A stretch of 64,000 bases of DNA from Hygrophila difformis (Eukaryota > Streptophyta > Magnoliopsida > Lamiales > Acanthaceae), in assembly GCA_030278955.1 (NCBI GenBank), contig JAOANR010000004.1, positions 22,310,139 to 22,374,138 on the forward strand, read 5' to 3'. Shown piece after piece: positions 11,417 through 25,043 of this stretch. The position numbers and the translations under genes are program-made. How positions within the stretch are numbered: the stretch's first letter is position 1; the number at the start of each line of letters is the position of its first letter. The notes beneath the pieces are model-generated. The model worked only from the letters and a program-made list of their open reading frames with translations, made no database searches and was not told the DNA's origin.

Positions 11417-13614
11417 GCTGTTGCTTAGAATTTGTAACTTCGTTTAAAGTGGCTTTATTTTTGTGAATTGGTGATGAAGCTGTTGTTAGAACTTCATGAA
11501 CAATATTATGTCTGAAATCTGTAATTGATACTTTAAGGGTGTGTCTCCATTTTGGCTTCTTTTTGGGAGTATAACAATTGCAAATTAAATTATGGTCCCC
11601 TGCTGTATGAGGCAACTGTCATCAGTTTTGAAGGGGTATTGTAAGACACTTTCTTGGATATTGGCAAACAGTTGGTCTTCATATTTAATGGACAACATCT
11701 CGCATTTTGTTTGTTTTTGATGCTGTGAGGTGAAGGTGCTGCTTTGTGAGTATTATTAGCTCAATTATTTGATAAAATTCTACTTGGTTTGATGGATGAT
11801 TGATGAATGCTGTAAGGATATTGCTATGGGATGTGTTTCATGGACACTATATTTATTGAATATGGAATGCTATGTCCTAATTTCCCTGGGTTGAAGAAAC
11901 CTTCAAAATGAACATTTTATTTAATGGAAGGTTTTTCCAAAGAACTAATGAATGCAAGGAGAAACTGGTGGATGAATTTTTATCTTATTCTTTTATCCTG
12001 CTTCAAGTTACATGGCCACTGTTATGAGCTATCAAAATATGCCAATGTTTTATGTTTTCTGTTTTAGTGTGTTGCAAGATTTAATAATCGACTTCGTGAA
12101 TGTGTCAAATTATTGGTCACTGATGCTAGTATATGAATTACTAACACATCATGAAGAAGAATGTCTTTAAGAGATAGCTTACAAATTTTTATGACAAGTT
12201 CTGATAGGCTTTTGCTTTCAATTGTTTCATCCACTTCAAACAGAGGTAGTTGTATGCTCTAACTTACCATAGCGTTCGTTGTCTTCGACACTTTGTCACA
12301 ACTCCTAAAGACTCATTTAATACAACTTCTGAAGATATTGGCTTAGAGATAAACTGTATGTCTTAGCCAACCATGTTATGAGATTTTCTGAAATGTTACT
12401 CTCAATGTACACACAAATCTCCACATCCAAATTTTCTGGTCTAGGACCGTAATTTGTTGGAAGTCTGATCGAAGAATATTGGCAAACAACCTTGTGGAAT
12501 TAAAATTGATATGTTACACAAGGTCATTCCTTATTGTCAAAAGCATTTTAAAATTGCATCCATGCTGGTTATATTTTGTAGATATGAAATACATGCACTA
12601 TAACAAAAATGAAAATCAAGATTAATGTTCCCATCCAACAATAAACCAATAAATTGAGAAGAACCAACATTCAAACAACAAAATGAGATGCCCAAACTGA
12701 CTTTTTTTTCCATTACAGACAGTCCACCAAAATGAGAGGAACCGCAGCAAATGAACACAACAAATGATCTACACAACCACATTCTTCAAAACACTTGATT
12801 TTTCATTCATTATAGATAGAAATTCTTACATTCAATTCTCCCACCAATACAATTATACAAACAAACTAATTTTGAAAACACATTAACACCACAATTTCAC
12901 ATTCCTCCAAAACACATAATTTTGCAGAATGGGGGCAATATCAATCTGCCAAATCATTTCCGTACTACAACAACACAAAGTGCAATTAAAACCACAAAAA
13001 ATCCCCACTTCCAGCCTTGCCTCCATCATCTATAGCTATGTTTAAAGGGTTCCAGCCCCTGTCTCCATCATCTCTAGCTATGTTTGGAAGGTTCCAGCCC
13101 GTGCCTCCATCATCTCTAGCTATGTTTGAAAGCTCGACCCAACTGTCATCACTCTCTGGAATGTCTCCCATTGCTCGCCCTTTTCCACACTTTGGAGCTT
13201 CATTCGAATGTCGAAAATAATCTCCACTCGGTTCCCATCGAGTGGAGATTGGAGTAACCCACCCAACAAAAAAAACGACACCCATGTTTCTCGCAACAAC
13301 AGAAGAGTTTACCTGCGTTCCCATTTTGATAAGATTCCACAACCCTAATTTCGGCCCATTCACCGCAACTGCATTTCGGCTTTCATGGAAATTGAAAATC
13401 GAGCGTCTCCCTCCGTTGTGGCTGGGCCAACCTCGAGCCCGATTGGGCGGAACCTTGAATGGATGTCATCAATAGCGTCGTTCGCTTGAGTTGTTTGCCG
13501 GCATCTTCTCTTCAGTTGTCGCGTTCTCTCCTCCTCCTCAGAAGGGTCTGTGTATTTCTTATTCCTTAGGTCGTGTATTTCTTATTTCTATTACTTGTTC
13601 CGTCTTAAATTGTG
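11417..13614. other. MULE non-coding interior, right part
   Basis: The 2.2 kb between the transposase remnant and the right inverted repeat. I see no second MULE gene and no convincing captured host gene. A minus-strand frame at 13363-12986 is mostly built from the 42-bp tandem repeats at 13018-13143 and shows no known domain. Confidence 0.5.
13018..13143. repeat. Three 42-bp tandem repeats in the MULE
   Basis: Three units (13018-13059, 13060-13101, 13102-13143) share CTCCATCATCT and TAGCTATGTTT, with a few substitutions each. On the minus strand the period keeps frame and yields a repeating NIARDDG-like peptide. A protein origin is possible but unsupported. Confidence 0.85.
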
Positions 13615-13814
13615 TTGATGTGTTCCACCGTGCCACCGTGGGCTTTAATTAGTGTTAATCTGTGCCACGTCAGCATTTTGAACCTCATTAGTAGGCGGTG
13701 GACCAAATCGGATATAATTAGTGTTTATAGAGGATTAATTGGGCAAAAAAAATAAAAAAAACGGATCGATTTGGCTTTTTTGAAGAAAAAGGACTATTTT
13801 GGCCTTTTTTTTCC
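13615..13814 (-). repeat. MULE right terminal inverted repeat
   Basis: About 200 bp, the inverted partner of 6939-7137. It ends ...GGCCTTTTTTTTCC against the target duplication GTAACATACT. Confidence 0.9.
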
Positions 13815-13820
13815 GTAACA

Positions 13821-14081
13821 TACTTCCTCTATTTTTTTGGTTTGCTACGGACCTACCCAGCACGCAGTCCAATGCATATTTTAAACCATTAATAACTCAA
13901 TTGGTACAACTAAAAATTTTAAAAGTTCGATATTTAAAAACTACAAGACGAGACGAATCTAACAAGATTTCACTTGGCTATATTTTAACTTATATAACTA
14001 TGATAAAACTTCAAGTCAAAGTATTTTTGTGAATAGTGTTATTTTCATAAGTGTATCTATCTTTAAAAAATGGAGGAAGTA
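13821..14081. mobile_element. Stowaway-like MITE
   Basis: A 261-bp element with inverted ends TACTTCCTC...GAGGAAGTA, including the TA target of Tc1/mariner-type insertion, and AT-rich non-coding content. The MULE target duplication overlaps its first four bases, so the MULE inserted after the MITE was already present. Confidence 0.75.
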
Positions 14082-16491
14082 TTATTCAGTTAGGTAAAAA
14101 AAAGGAACTGAACCGAACAAATACTTGCAAAGTTGCAATTAAGTATTTGTATTCGAGTCAGAAATCTAGTTAATCAAAATTTTAAATAGTTTGGTTCGAA
14201 TTTTTTGACACCCTTTTTTTTCATTCCAAAAGCTTACTTTAGTGCTAAAGCCTTATAAATACTTCATAATCAATCCAGTCAACGAATGTTAAAGAAATTA
14301 ATCCATTTACTCTTTAACCAATTTATGTTTACAGTATACTTATCATATATCGTTTTGGTGTCTATAGCTCGAACCTGAGATATTGCATAATCAATTGATA
14401 TTGGTTTATCATATTTTTTTGTATAATTGTTTAATTTTATATTAGACACCTTATCTAAGGAATGCATTAATTAGTCCTCTGATCAAAGGGCTACTCTTCA
14501 AAGGGTATGTACTAGCCATATTTTTATAAAAGTGTCTCGTTATCCTCAAACACGCAAATCAATACAAATTCTTAATACAGTAATTAACAATTCAAATTGT
14601 GTATTAGTAAAATAATACGGAAAAAATTTATACTCTAAAACAACAAATTTAGAGAACCAATAACATTTATTTTAACTATGCTTTTGCATATATAATTACA
14701 ATGGAAAAAAAATTTAAATTATGTCACTTTACAAAAAAAAAACCAAATAAAGTACTAGATTTTTAAATTTTAACTAACTCTGAATGTTCTTCTCCTAACG
14801 TTTAGTTTTTAAACTACTAGCCTAACCCGCCCGCGCGATGCACCTGGCTTAAATTATAATGCTTGAGGAAAAATTAATTGAAAATTAATTTTATTTTTAA
14901 TAAATAGTATTTTAATATTATAAGTACCAAGCATATTAAAAGAAATATATTATGAATTCTTAGTTCAAGACCAGCTGATACGCATTTAATTGCAAACAGA
15001 ACACTGGTTAATTAAACAGTCAACTGCTAAGTCGTTATTTTTGCAATACTTGGGGTAGGTTTTCGCTTATTAGCTTCTAATACCTCTTTGAATTGAGCTC
15101 GGCATCTTTAGTATTACCCACCTGCGCAATCCCGTCGGGCTCAGATTATAATGGTATGTAGAAAAAGTTGTAAGTGATAATATATAGATTAAAATTGCCG
15201 ATTGAATACACATTATTTTTTTTTCTTTCGGGGGTAAAATCACACTAATTTAATTATTAATTAATATAAATATATTTAATGAAAAAGTATATGAAAAGTA
15301 AAAAAAATAATATCATATTTTATTTGCTCATAACAGAGCAAAAAAAAATTAAATTCTTATATACTTCATATTGCAAAAGAAAATAAATTTTATACGGATA
15401 TAGTAAAATTTCCATGTATCACTATTTAATTTATACTTCTAATAATTATTATTAGATGTGGCCCTTAATGGGTCAGCTCACGGGCCGTTGTCCGCGAGCT
15501 GACCAATTTAGGGTCCAATATAATAATCAATTTATAAATTAATTATATAAAAAATTATTTATATAATTGACACAAACAATCTTATTAGTAATCAATTAAT
15601 TAAATTATTCCCTATAATAATAATTATATTATCATAAACTTATTTTGGCGGCCTGCGAGCTGATTCATTTAAGGCCAAATCTAATAATAAATAATTTAAA
15701 TTAGTATATAAAAAAATTATTTATATAATTGAGACACAAACAATATTATTAGTAATTTATTAATTAAATTATTCCCTATAATAATTATATTATTGTAAAC
15801 TTATTTTTAAAATTCATTTATAAGATATGTATATTTAATATAGTCGTTATCTGTTTTTTTTAATAGATATGAATAACTGGATTTTTTTTGGTAACAATTA
15901 ATTGGATATTTTAATGCAAGCATTTATTAATTTATCTTTTAGTTGTTTATTTGATACCTAATTTAGATTCATTTATAGTTAACTATTTAATTTTTCTAAT
16001 ATATTTTATATACTTTTCTATTTATATTCTGGTGTATGAGAAAGATTGTAGGAGAGGTGGTATTGTAATGGGTGAAAAAATAGAAGTGAATGTGTGTATA
16101 TATGATTATATTATTTTTACACACATAATATAATGGATAATATTTGGATATGATGTTTTGTATAATACTTTTATACATTTAATCCATCGAATATTATTAT
16201 GTAACCATTTTTTTAATAAGTTTTATATATTTTTGTTAACAATTAAAAAATCCCAAATATAAGAGCAATTTATATTTTGATTTTATATCGAACCATCTGT
16301 GTTCATCAGAGTAACAATCGTTCATCTTAGATAATAAGATAATTATAATAATGTTTATAGTTGTTTTATACTTTAATTAAAATTCAAATTATAAACCATA
16401 TTTAATACATAAATTTTAAATCGAAGTTTTGGTAGATTTAAAATTCATATTTAGAGTATAATTTATTATGTGATAAATTAGAATGGTATGT
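14082..16491. other. AT-rich intergenic DNA
   Basis: No gene is visible. Two short GC-rich patches at about 14822-14860 (CCCGCCCGCGCGATGCACC) and 15115-15160 are each followed by a similar ...ATTATAATG... context. They look like copies of one degenerate repeat. The rest is low-complexity A/T sequence plus the tandem duplication listed separately. Confidence 0.6.
15494..15812. repeat. Diverged 160-bp tandem duplication
   Basis: Two adjacent units (about 15494-15654 and 15655-15812) both start GCGAGCTGA and share AAAAAATTATTTATATAATTGA and TTAAATTATTCCCTATAAT blocks in the same order, with small indels. Non-coding. Confidence 0.8.
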
Positions 16492-18771
16492 CATCCATTT
16501 GAATTATTTTTTTTTTGCAGGACAGCCAATTAAGGCTAGGAAAGAAACAAAAATGAAAATATAAAAAACGGAGGAACTAATGAAGACAATACTAGCGACG
16601 CGGGAATCTCGCGCCCATAGCATCAGCTTCAAGAAGAGGCTTCACATTGTCCGGGGGGAAAGCCAACGTTGTGTAGAAGAGCTCGCCATCTGCTCCCATC
16701 TTCACAAGACAATCTGCCACCGCATTCCCTTCACGCGGGATATGTTCAAACCAACACTTATCAAAGCCTTGGCGGAGATCCTTAATCCTAAGCAGGATAG
16801 GCAGCAACCAATGGGAAGGATTGGGAGCAATCTTGATCAATCTCAATGCCTCCATTGAGTCAGAAAAGCAAAAAACTTCCATTTGTCCAAGGGAAAGAGC
16901 AAGAGTAAGACCATGAATGATTCCCAAAAGCTCAGCCTGGAGGACAGATGAGTTGCCACAATACCCCGCTACGCCTCCCAGCCACCTTCATGATCCATCC
17001 CGAATAACAGCCCCGTATCCTGCACGGCTTCGGCCACCCAGCAGCGAGCCGTCCGAGTGAATCAGGGTACCAATCCAATCCATCGGATTCCAAGAGATGA
17101 AACGAGGATGCAGATTGGTCGGCTTCCTCTTAATTGCAGCCTTGTCAAGCTCACCTCGTAAATGCATGACTTGGCGGATAAGCATTTGCTGCGAGGTGAT
17201 GTGTGCCTGGAAAACCCTACGATTCCTCTCCCGCCATACAATCCAAAGGCTAGCAATAAACATGCTACCATATACATGAAACATTCCTAGCAGCCAAATT
17301 CGGATGGAAGGCAGATCAATAGAGTCTAAATCCCTTGGCACCTCAATCTGTAAACTATTCCATAATAGCAGGCTCCAAGGACAAAGGAACAGACAATCGA
17401 TCCAATCATCCTCCATATCCCCACATACGCTGCAAAGCGGAGAGGAGGTGAGTCGACGTCTGTACCTGAGGGCATTGCATGGTACGGCCAAGCTAGCAAT
17501 AAGCCAAAGCAATAAACAAATATTCTCAGGAAAATAAGAGCTCCATATCCAATTCCAACCAGTAGATACGTCACTTCCAGCCAACAAGAACCGATATCCC
17601 GACTTAGCTGAATAAATTCCATCCAAGGATGCCTTCCAGCGCCATCCATCCCTGCTGCTCGCATGAAAACAAGGAGGCGGCTGTTGCTTGATTTCCGCAA
17701 GGATATCATCCGGGATATGAGAGACCACCGCCGAAAAATTCCATGCATGGTTTGAAACAATGTCTTTCAAGCGGAGCTCGAGATCGCATGCTGCAATATC
17801 GGGTACCCGCGGCCCTAACGTCTGATTGTTTATCCATGGGGATGACCACAGGGGACTAGATCCATCCCCAATACAGAAAGAGAAACTTCCTGAGAGATAT
17901 GTTAGGGCTTTCCGAATACTTCGCCAAGTGAAAGAGCCACCGCGACTATCTAAACTTGGAGCCCTCCCGCCCGGACAGTAGATAGCCCTTAACTCATGCA
18001 CCCATAGCTTATCCACCCCCATACAAAAATCATGAGCAAGCTTACCAAGTAGGGCTATATTGAAATGACGAGCGGTACGAATCCCTAGCCCTCCAGAAGC
18101 TTTGGGGGTTGCAATGACAGACCATCGGACCAAGTTTAACCACTTATTCTCCTTGTCTTTCCAAACCAAGTTACGTACCCGGCGATCAATCAACTTGCAA
18201 GTGGCTTCCGACAACCAACCAACTTGCATACAATAGGTCGGGATTGATGCTAGAACATGTCTAGCTAGCGTAATTCGCCCCGCCTTATTTAACTGTCGCA
18301 TCCCCCGAGAAGCAATTTAGCCATCCATTTTCTCAAGGAGGAAATCATAAGAGCTTGCCTTCACTCGTCCGTGATGAATCGGGAATCCTAAGTATTTCCC
18401 AAGGTTATGGGTGAGTGTAACTGGAATATTTAGTGAAAGCCATTGACGCTCCTCCGCATTAACACAGACAGGGACGAAGGCATGGGATTTCATGCTATTA
18501 ACTTTTAGTCCCGAAGCTGTTCCAAACCTCTGAAGGACTCCTGCCACTGTCTCAATACTGCTCTCATCGGCCATGGTGCACAAGATAAGATCATCTGCAA
18601 ATGCTAAATGTGAAATACCCCGACAGCCCGAAGCCAGCTTAATCGGCATCCACTCACCATCCGTGACTTTCTTATTAATCAAGACGGAAAGACGTTCCAT
18701 AACAATATTAAATAAATGCGGGGATAAGGGCTATCCCTGCCTCAACCCTCTAGCTGGCTTAAAGGCCTCCA

Positions 18772-21508
18772 TCGGGTGTAACACCCCGGATTTGATCACC
18801 CAGGCCAGGGCATTACCGCCACACCTTCCCAAGCAAGACGCGAACCATTTCGAGCTCACTTGAGAAGATGCTAAGGCTAAGTTGTATCAATACTTAGAAA
18901 TAATTTAAAAACCATTCAATAAGTGCCCGAAGGTTTAAATCAGAGTTAAGTCAAACATACATAATTTAAAACAGTGCGGAAGCTAAGGGCCAAACACGGC
19001 AAACATAAGTTTGGAATTCATAAAATAATTTAAAAACAAGTGCGACAAGTCTTCGGAAAATTCCCATCCCAAACGTAAATGCCATGTGCTAATCTTCAAC
19101 ATCTGAAAAAAAAATAGAGACAACGTATCTATCAGTACAAAGGTACTGAGTAAGTTAATGTATAGCATAACGAATTTTAAAGTTTTTAGAAGAGAGATTT
19201 AAAAAATAGAATTTGTAATTTAAAAAGGAATGACGAGTAAAAATAATTCCGGAAGATTCTTACACTTTACCATACGAATGATATATCATTATTCATTTTT
19301 GATCAAGAACAACCATTCTTGGGGAATCAAACCCGCAAGAGCTCAAACACATTCTTTTACCATTGTTTCCATATCATCGAGGATATCATTGTTTCCAGAA
19401 CTCAAATACCTTCGTTTACCATTGTTCATTATGATCGAGGACACCTCGTCCTTGGGGAATCGAACCCGCAAGAACCCAATATACATCCTAGGGAATCGAA
19501 CCCATAGGAGTCAACAATATCCTGGGGAATCGAACCCGCAGGAAAAACATAAACCTTGGGGAATCGAACCCGCAAGGCAAGTGAAAGTAGCGGACCCTAT
19601 ACAGACACACTCCGGAGCCCTAGGTAACCCATACGGATACACCTAGGAGTATAGACTCATACAATCACGCAACATAATTTCCTTGGCGCCGTTTTGGCCA
19701 CCAAAAAGAGGGGGCGGCCCAACGAGCTCACGCCAAGTGCACTTACCCTCCAAAATTGGGCATCTAACTCGATCAAAACTCACAAAGTTTCAAAATTCAC
19801 ATTTTAATCATTATAACCCATGTCTACATTTCCAGAATTCATAAGATTCATAAAAGAGTAGCAATCGACTCAATAACCATCGAAACGTACGACACCAAAT
19901 TTTACCGGTAAGACCACACCGTAACAGTTTTCAAAATCGTATTAGGAAATGTAGTAAAACTTCGTGAAAAATTCTGAAAATTTTACAGCTGCTAGGAGAC
20001 ATCAAAATAAACGTTTTTCTCAGAAATAGGCCTTAGCAAATTCGGACTCTAAGTTGCTCAAAAAAAATCATTACAGAAACTTGTTTTCAAAAGGGTGCAT
20101 AGGTCACTGTTCATCCGTCCACAGATTACTTAAAAATCCATAACAATTCGAAGGTTGATCCAAAAATTCTGAAATTTCACAGGAGTAAACTAGACACATA
20201 GATGAACAATTTTCATGAAGAAGTCGACCATCAAAAACGATCATAGCTAGGAGAAATATGAACTACAAAACTGGACATGCTAGAAATTTAAATCTGTCAA
20301 CATGAACAGCAGAAAATACCAGATCTGTTTTCATCGACCAAATCAAGTCCAAAAATTATGAAAATTTACAGGAATCATCTTTAAAGTGTTAGAAACATTT
20401 TTTATTTAGACAAGTTTTACCAAAAATGAACGGATCTTGATGAAAAACGCTGAACAATTAAAACTATTCGGATAGAAACCCTAATTGACAGTTTTAGCGT
20501 AGGATGGAAATCGAACTCTAACTCAACGAATACTCAACCAAAAACTCTAAAAATTGGTATGCACATCATTAACTTACTTATGGTTGGATTAGAATCGAAA
20601 ATCCCTTCTTTGGAATCCTTGAAGACGCCCAACACAGCCCCCACAGATCTACTCTTCACCGATTGAACCTATTGTTGGACTTGTGACCAAAATCCTTAGG
20701 ATTCAAGGCTATTAATCGAATTAAAACTGAAGAAATGATCAATAAACTTCCTTACCTAGTTGATGGTTGGATTAGGTGGCTTGAAACTCGACCAAGCCTC
20801 TGCTAAGATGAAGACAACCCACAAACTCTCACCACTCTCCAAAAGAATTTCTAATTTTCGGATGGGTGGATAGGGGTGGTTTTTGGGGTTGTTAAAGAGA
20901 AGATTCTAGAGTGTTTAGGGTTCCAATGAGGGCCTTGATGACCATAGGAAATGTAGGATGAATAAATCTGGTCATTTTCGAGAATTGTAGCCACCAACCC
21001 ATAATTATTTCCCTCCTTCAATGCCATGGTTAACTTAATCCACTTGGTTCATGTATCCACCTTTAATCCAACTTTGTGGTGTTTTAATATGCTTAAAACT
21101 TGTCCAAATGCATCCCCCAACATCCCTTAATGTCTGAGGATCGGATTTGGATTGATTGGAGTCGTCACATTTCGAAAATGGAGCCGAAAACGCGTATGGC
21201 GTTTTGGAACGCCACCTCTGGCCGCCGGCGCGGGCTTCGCGCGCCGCGCGCCACCACCGCGCGGCCACCTACTGCGCGGTCTCTTTTTTTTTTTTTTTTT
21301 TTGAATATTATGATTTTAAATTCTAAAAATCATAATATGGAATTATCCGAGATCGTTGGATAATCCGATAACTCTCTTCGAGTTGCTATCGTCCGAAAAT
21401 ATTTAATTCCGCTCTCTCGGAATTATTTCGGTTGCGATAGTTAAATCCAATTTTTTTAATTTTTTGGATTTAAATTCTCGACGTCGATTTCTCGGGTATT
21501 ACATCGGG
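18772..21508 (-). mobile_element. Solo LTR in LINE ORF2, TSD TCGGG
   Basis: The sequence at 18777-21503 (2,727 bp) starts TGTAACACCCCGG and ends GGTATTACA. It is flanked by the 5-bp direct repeat TCGGG (18772-18776 and 21504-21508) and contains no gag or pol. It interrupts the reverse-transcriptase frame exactly, and removing it with one TSD copy rejoins the LINE. Its last 100 bases in element orientation (minus strand; GGTGTGGCGGT...CCGGGGTGTTACA) resemble those of the gypsy LTRs at 25044 and 34003 and of the solo LTR at 40646. It carries several B-box-like repeats. A solo LTR forms by recombination between the two LTRs of a full element. Confidence 0.93.
19317..19567 (-). repeat. B-box-like direct repeats inside the solo LTR
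   Basis: On the plus strand about five copies of GGGAATCGAACCCGCA occur with variable spacers, near 19320 (one mismatch, AATCAAACC), 19455, 19490 (variant CCCATA), 19525 and 19558. On the LTR's own strand each reads TGCGGGTTCGATTCCC. That contains GGTTCGATTCC, a match to the Pol III B-box (T-arm) consensus. No tRNA-like A box or cloverleaf surrounds the copies. Confidence 0.85.
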
Positions 21509-24500
21509 GCACCACTCCATAAGATAGAGTAAGTAGGAGAGAGGACACAAGCCATGATCAACCGACAAAGTTCTGAGGGTAGCGCCATTTGACCTAAGCA
21601 TTCCTCAAGGAAAGCCCATCTCACACTATCATACGCCTTTTCTAAGTCAATCTTCAGAATAATGGCTTTCAGACGATTGTTGGCTTTGGATAGTTTATAT
21701 ATCATCTCTTGTAACAGAATGGCATTATCACATGTGCCTCTACCCGGCAGGAATGCCGACTGGAGTGGAGATATATATTTAGAAAGGAGGGGTCTGAGCC
21801 GATTGACAATGACTTTTGACACAAACTTATAGGCCACATTGCATAGAGTGATGGGGCGGAATTGTCTGATATTATTAGGAACTGAAACTTTGGGAATAAG
21901 ACAGATGAAAGCCTTAGTTAGCTCGGGATCCAGCTTGCCGGAACTGAAAGCATTACGCACAAGCTCCAAAACCGACTGCCCCACAACCGACCAGTGAAGC
22001 TTATAGAACATTGTTGGGAATCTATCAGGACCCGTCGCAGTTAACGTCTTGAATTGCCCGAGTGCCGCAGAAACTTCTTCCATGGACACTTCGCCAACTC
22101 GGAGCTCCCCCAATAAGTCTGTGGCCGTCTTAAGTGGTGGTATGTCATCCCCATTAGCCAAGCCACTTGTATCCGTAAACAGGTTCACATAAAACTCACG
22201 AACCGCCCCCTGGAGCAATCCTTGATCAGTGCACCATACTCCCTCATCTAAATTCAGACCGTGAATTTTGTTTTTATGATGATGAAATTTGGCTTTCGCG
22301 TGGAAGTATCGAGTATTCCGGTCCCCCAGACGCACCCAACTTTCTCTTGCCCGTTGGAACCAAAACATCTCATCATGCTTTAAAATATCCATTAGTTCCG
22401 ACTGAATCTTCCTTTCCAATGAAATCAGCCTAGCAGAATCAACACACCTCAAGGCCCTATCAAGCCCTGCCAACCGACGCTGAATCTTCTTTTTCTCGTT
22501 CCGGATTTTTTGCAATCCCACCCGGCAGTGTGTAATGGAGAGGGATTGAAGCCGAGCAAGCCTGGAAGACATAGGAACAGTGGAATTCGCCCAAGCCTCC
22601 GAGACCAGGTGTTGGTATCCCGGATTATTACTCCAGATTGCCTCCCAGCGGAAGGGCCTTCCTATCCCAAGATTCGTCAGTATGCCGCACGAGAGTAAAA
22701 GAGGTGCATGATCCGAGCCCGTCCTTGGCAAAGTCCGGATATGCCCCTCCGGAAACAGGCTGATCCACTCGACATTAGCTAGCCCCCTATCAAGCCGCTT
22801 TTTGATAAAGGAAACTTGGTTCGCCAATCTGAACCAAGTGAAAAGGGACCCCTCCGTTCTCAGATGGAGAAGTCCACAGTCCATAATGCACTCTCTCAAC
22901 TCATCCGCACGATTTTGGAGGAAGACACCACCATAAACTTCCGATGAGGCTACCACTTCATTCCAATCTTCCACGATAAACCACGGCCCATGGATAATCT
23001 CCTTCAAACTTCTGAGATAGGCCCAAGTGTTTTTCCGCATAGAGTAATTCGGATAGGCATATATGGCCGAGCACTGCCATGAAACTCGACCAGCCGAAAG
23101 GGTGAGTGTAATGACTCGATCATTCACATCAAAAACTTCCCCTTTAATGGGTATGCCCTATCTGCTCAGAAGCCAGATGCCACCCGCTCGCCCCTGAGCT
23201 TCCTGCAGAAATATGGGAATATATCCAAGGCCGAAGAACAAATTACGAGCACGATCAAAACGACCCTGGGGCTCCAAGATAAATACCAAAGCCGGAGCAT
23301 GCTGCCGAAGATAATCCGTGAGACAGCGACGAGTGTGAGGGTTCATGAGGCCCCTCACATTCCAACACAGAATGGAGAAATTATTGAATTCAGACATAAT
23401 AATCAATACGAAATAAGAAACACCTAAGCAAGAAAGACAACACAATCTAGCAACGTCAACTAATCCAGCCAAATCGACGAGGGTCAACCCTCTGGAGCAG
23501 CCTTACTAGAGACCATCATAGCATCCCTAGCTCCCCCTCCTTGTTTTGCAAAAAAGCTTCCACTCCCCATGGCGCAACTACATCAGTACTTGACGTATCA
23601 GTTAAGAGGTGAGCATATTTGGACTGGAAGAGACTCAACACATCTTTAGAAGTTTTAGAGTTAGCCGTATTCGATGGTACGACTTTCTTCTTCACAGGCA
23701 TGCGCTTCACCCCATGCAGAATACTTCGATTATGTTTCTCATTCTTGCCCTGGCCATTCCCTCGTGCCGAATTGAAACGGGAAACTGCTCCCTCCCGCCC
23801 GACCGTTGGCCACTCAACGTCCTGGCTTGAGGTCACATTACCGGCCTGGTCCAACTCCGTGGACTTGTTGGCGGCCTGGTCCTCCACAATGGCCTGGCCC
23901 AACTCCGTGGCCTCGGGGGTGTCCTGATCCACCATAGTCTGGCCCAAATCCGTAACCTACGTGATCTCGTTGGCGTCCTGGTCCCCCATAGCGGCCAGTG
24001 CCTTATAAGTATTAGTAATAGTGACACCCGGATCCTGATCAGCTTCCAGCCCATTGGGCTCCTGACAATCCCTCCTGTCCTGCCCAATGAGGGCCTGTCT
24101 TTTATGGTAAGCAGGGCCAAATAATCGGGGGGGATGATCCTTGGCTTGTCCCTTAGTAGCTTGAGTTTTGGTAGTATCCAATTTTGGTTTACGTGGTCTT
24201 CCACATTTCACTACCATCCAATCACCTACACCCATATCTCCGTGATTCATATCCCCTATATGTTGGGATACAGTTTCCAAATCTAAACCACCTTCCTTAC
24301 ATATCTCATCACCTTCCTTAACAGGAATATCCTTCAATGGAACAACATCATTGGCCGGAGCTACCGCTGCCGATGCTTCATCCGTTGCCGGAGTATGAGT
24401 CAAGGAGTGCGGACACTTATTCTGTAAGTGCCCATAGCGAGCGCAGCGCATACACACCATGTTTAGACCTTCATAAGCAACATGAATCACCTCTCCTTCT

Positions 24501-25043
24501 AACTCAAGCATTCCCACCAATGGCTCATCTAGAGTCAACTCAACACATACTCGCGCATACCTTCCTCGAGATATCGCCAGAGTGTTCTTATCCACCTTAA
24601 TAACCGTCCCAGTGCTGAGCCTATGGCACGAAGAGAGCTCTCCGTATAGAAGGCCTGCTTGAGACCGGGGAGACGTACCCATGTCTGAATAGTATTGACT
24701 GTAGATGTGCGCGGGTTAAACTCCTCCGACCACGTCATCACCGCTAAGCAATGGTCAAAGATGATCCAAGGGCCGCCAGTTAGCACCTTTTCCCTATCCG
24801 CTGGTATCGCAAATTTCGCCAAATAACATCCATATCCAACATCTAGCAAATCGAATTATCCTCCCAGATGCCATGCACGTCCTAGACGCTCCTTTAGGGC
24901 AATGTACCCCACAGATGTGCCAAGGAATTTCATGATAAGCGTGTCACGCCAAGGTTCATAAAGCTCTTGCATCACCATCGGATCAAAGGAAATTTTCGGG
25001 CAGCGACGACAAGGCCTTGTTCGGTCAATGGTGACGAGTCCAT

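Larger units (their letters stand above)
6929..13824 (+). mobile_element. Full-length MULE (Mutator-like element)
   Basis: The element spans 6939-13814 (6,876 bp). It has long terminal inverted repeats of about 200 bp (6939-7137 and 13615-13814) starting GGAAAAAAAGGCC. They are closely similar, sharing for example GCTGACGTGGCAC and GGTGGCACGGTGGAACAC. Flanks are GTAATATACT (6929-6938) and GTAACATACT (13815-13824), a 10-bp target duplication with one mismatch; MULEs usually make 8-11 bp. It contains a decayed transposase gene on the plus strand and a long region without recognisable coding. It sits against the end of a Stowaway MITE, so it inserted a few bases inside that MITE. Confidence 0.92.
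16592..23397 (-). pseudogene. LINE ORF2: endonuclease, reverse transcriptase, RNase H
   Basis: The ATG is at 23397-23395. The apurinic-type endonuclease starts ILCWNVRGL and includes FIVEDWNEV (usual form GDxNE) and the SDHAPLLL motif. The reverse transcriptase has PDRFPTMFYKLHW, FRPITLCNVAYK, SAFLPGRG and DLEKAYDSV before the solo-LTR break at 21504/18776, then FADDLILCT with the catalytic Asp pair after it. A zf-RVT-like cysteine region (CSVCGDMEDDWIDCLF) and a C-terminal RNase H follow (IHSDGS, QAELLG, SDSMEAL, EGNAVADCLV; all four acidic residues present). That arrangement is known from a plant-typical L1 group. In-frame stops at about 23158, 18731, 18317 and 16988 and the solo LTR make it non-functional. 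I see no frameshift. Confidence 0.9.

Noticed and set aside
12986..13363. Minus-strand 125-codon frame in the MULE as a second element gene
   Set aside because: Most of it is three 42-bp tandem repeats; no known domain and no family resemblance.
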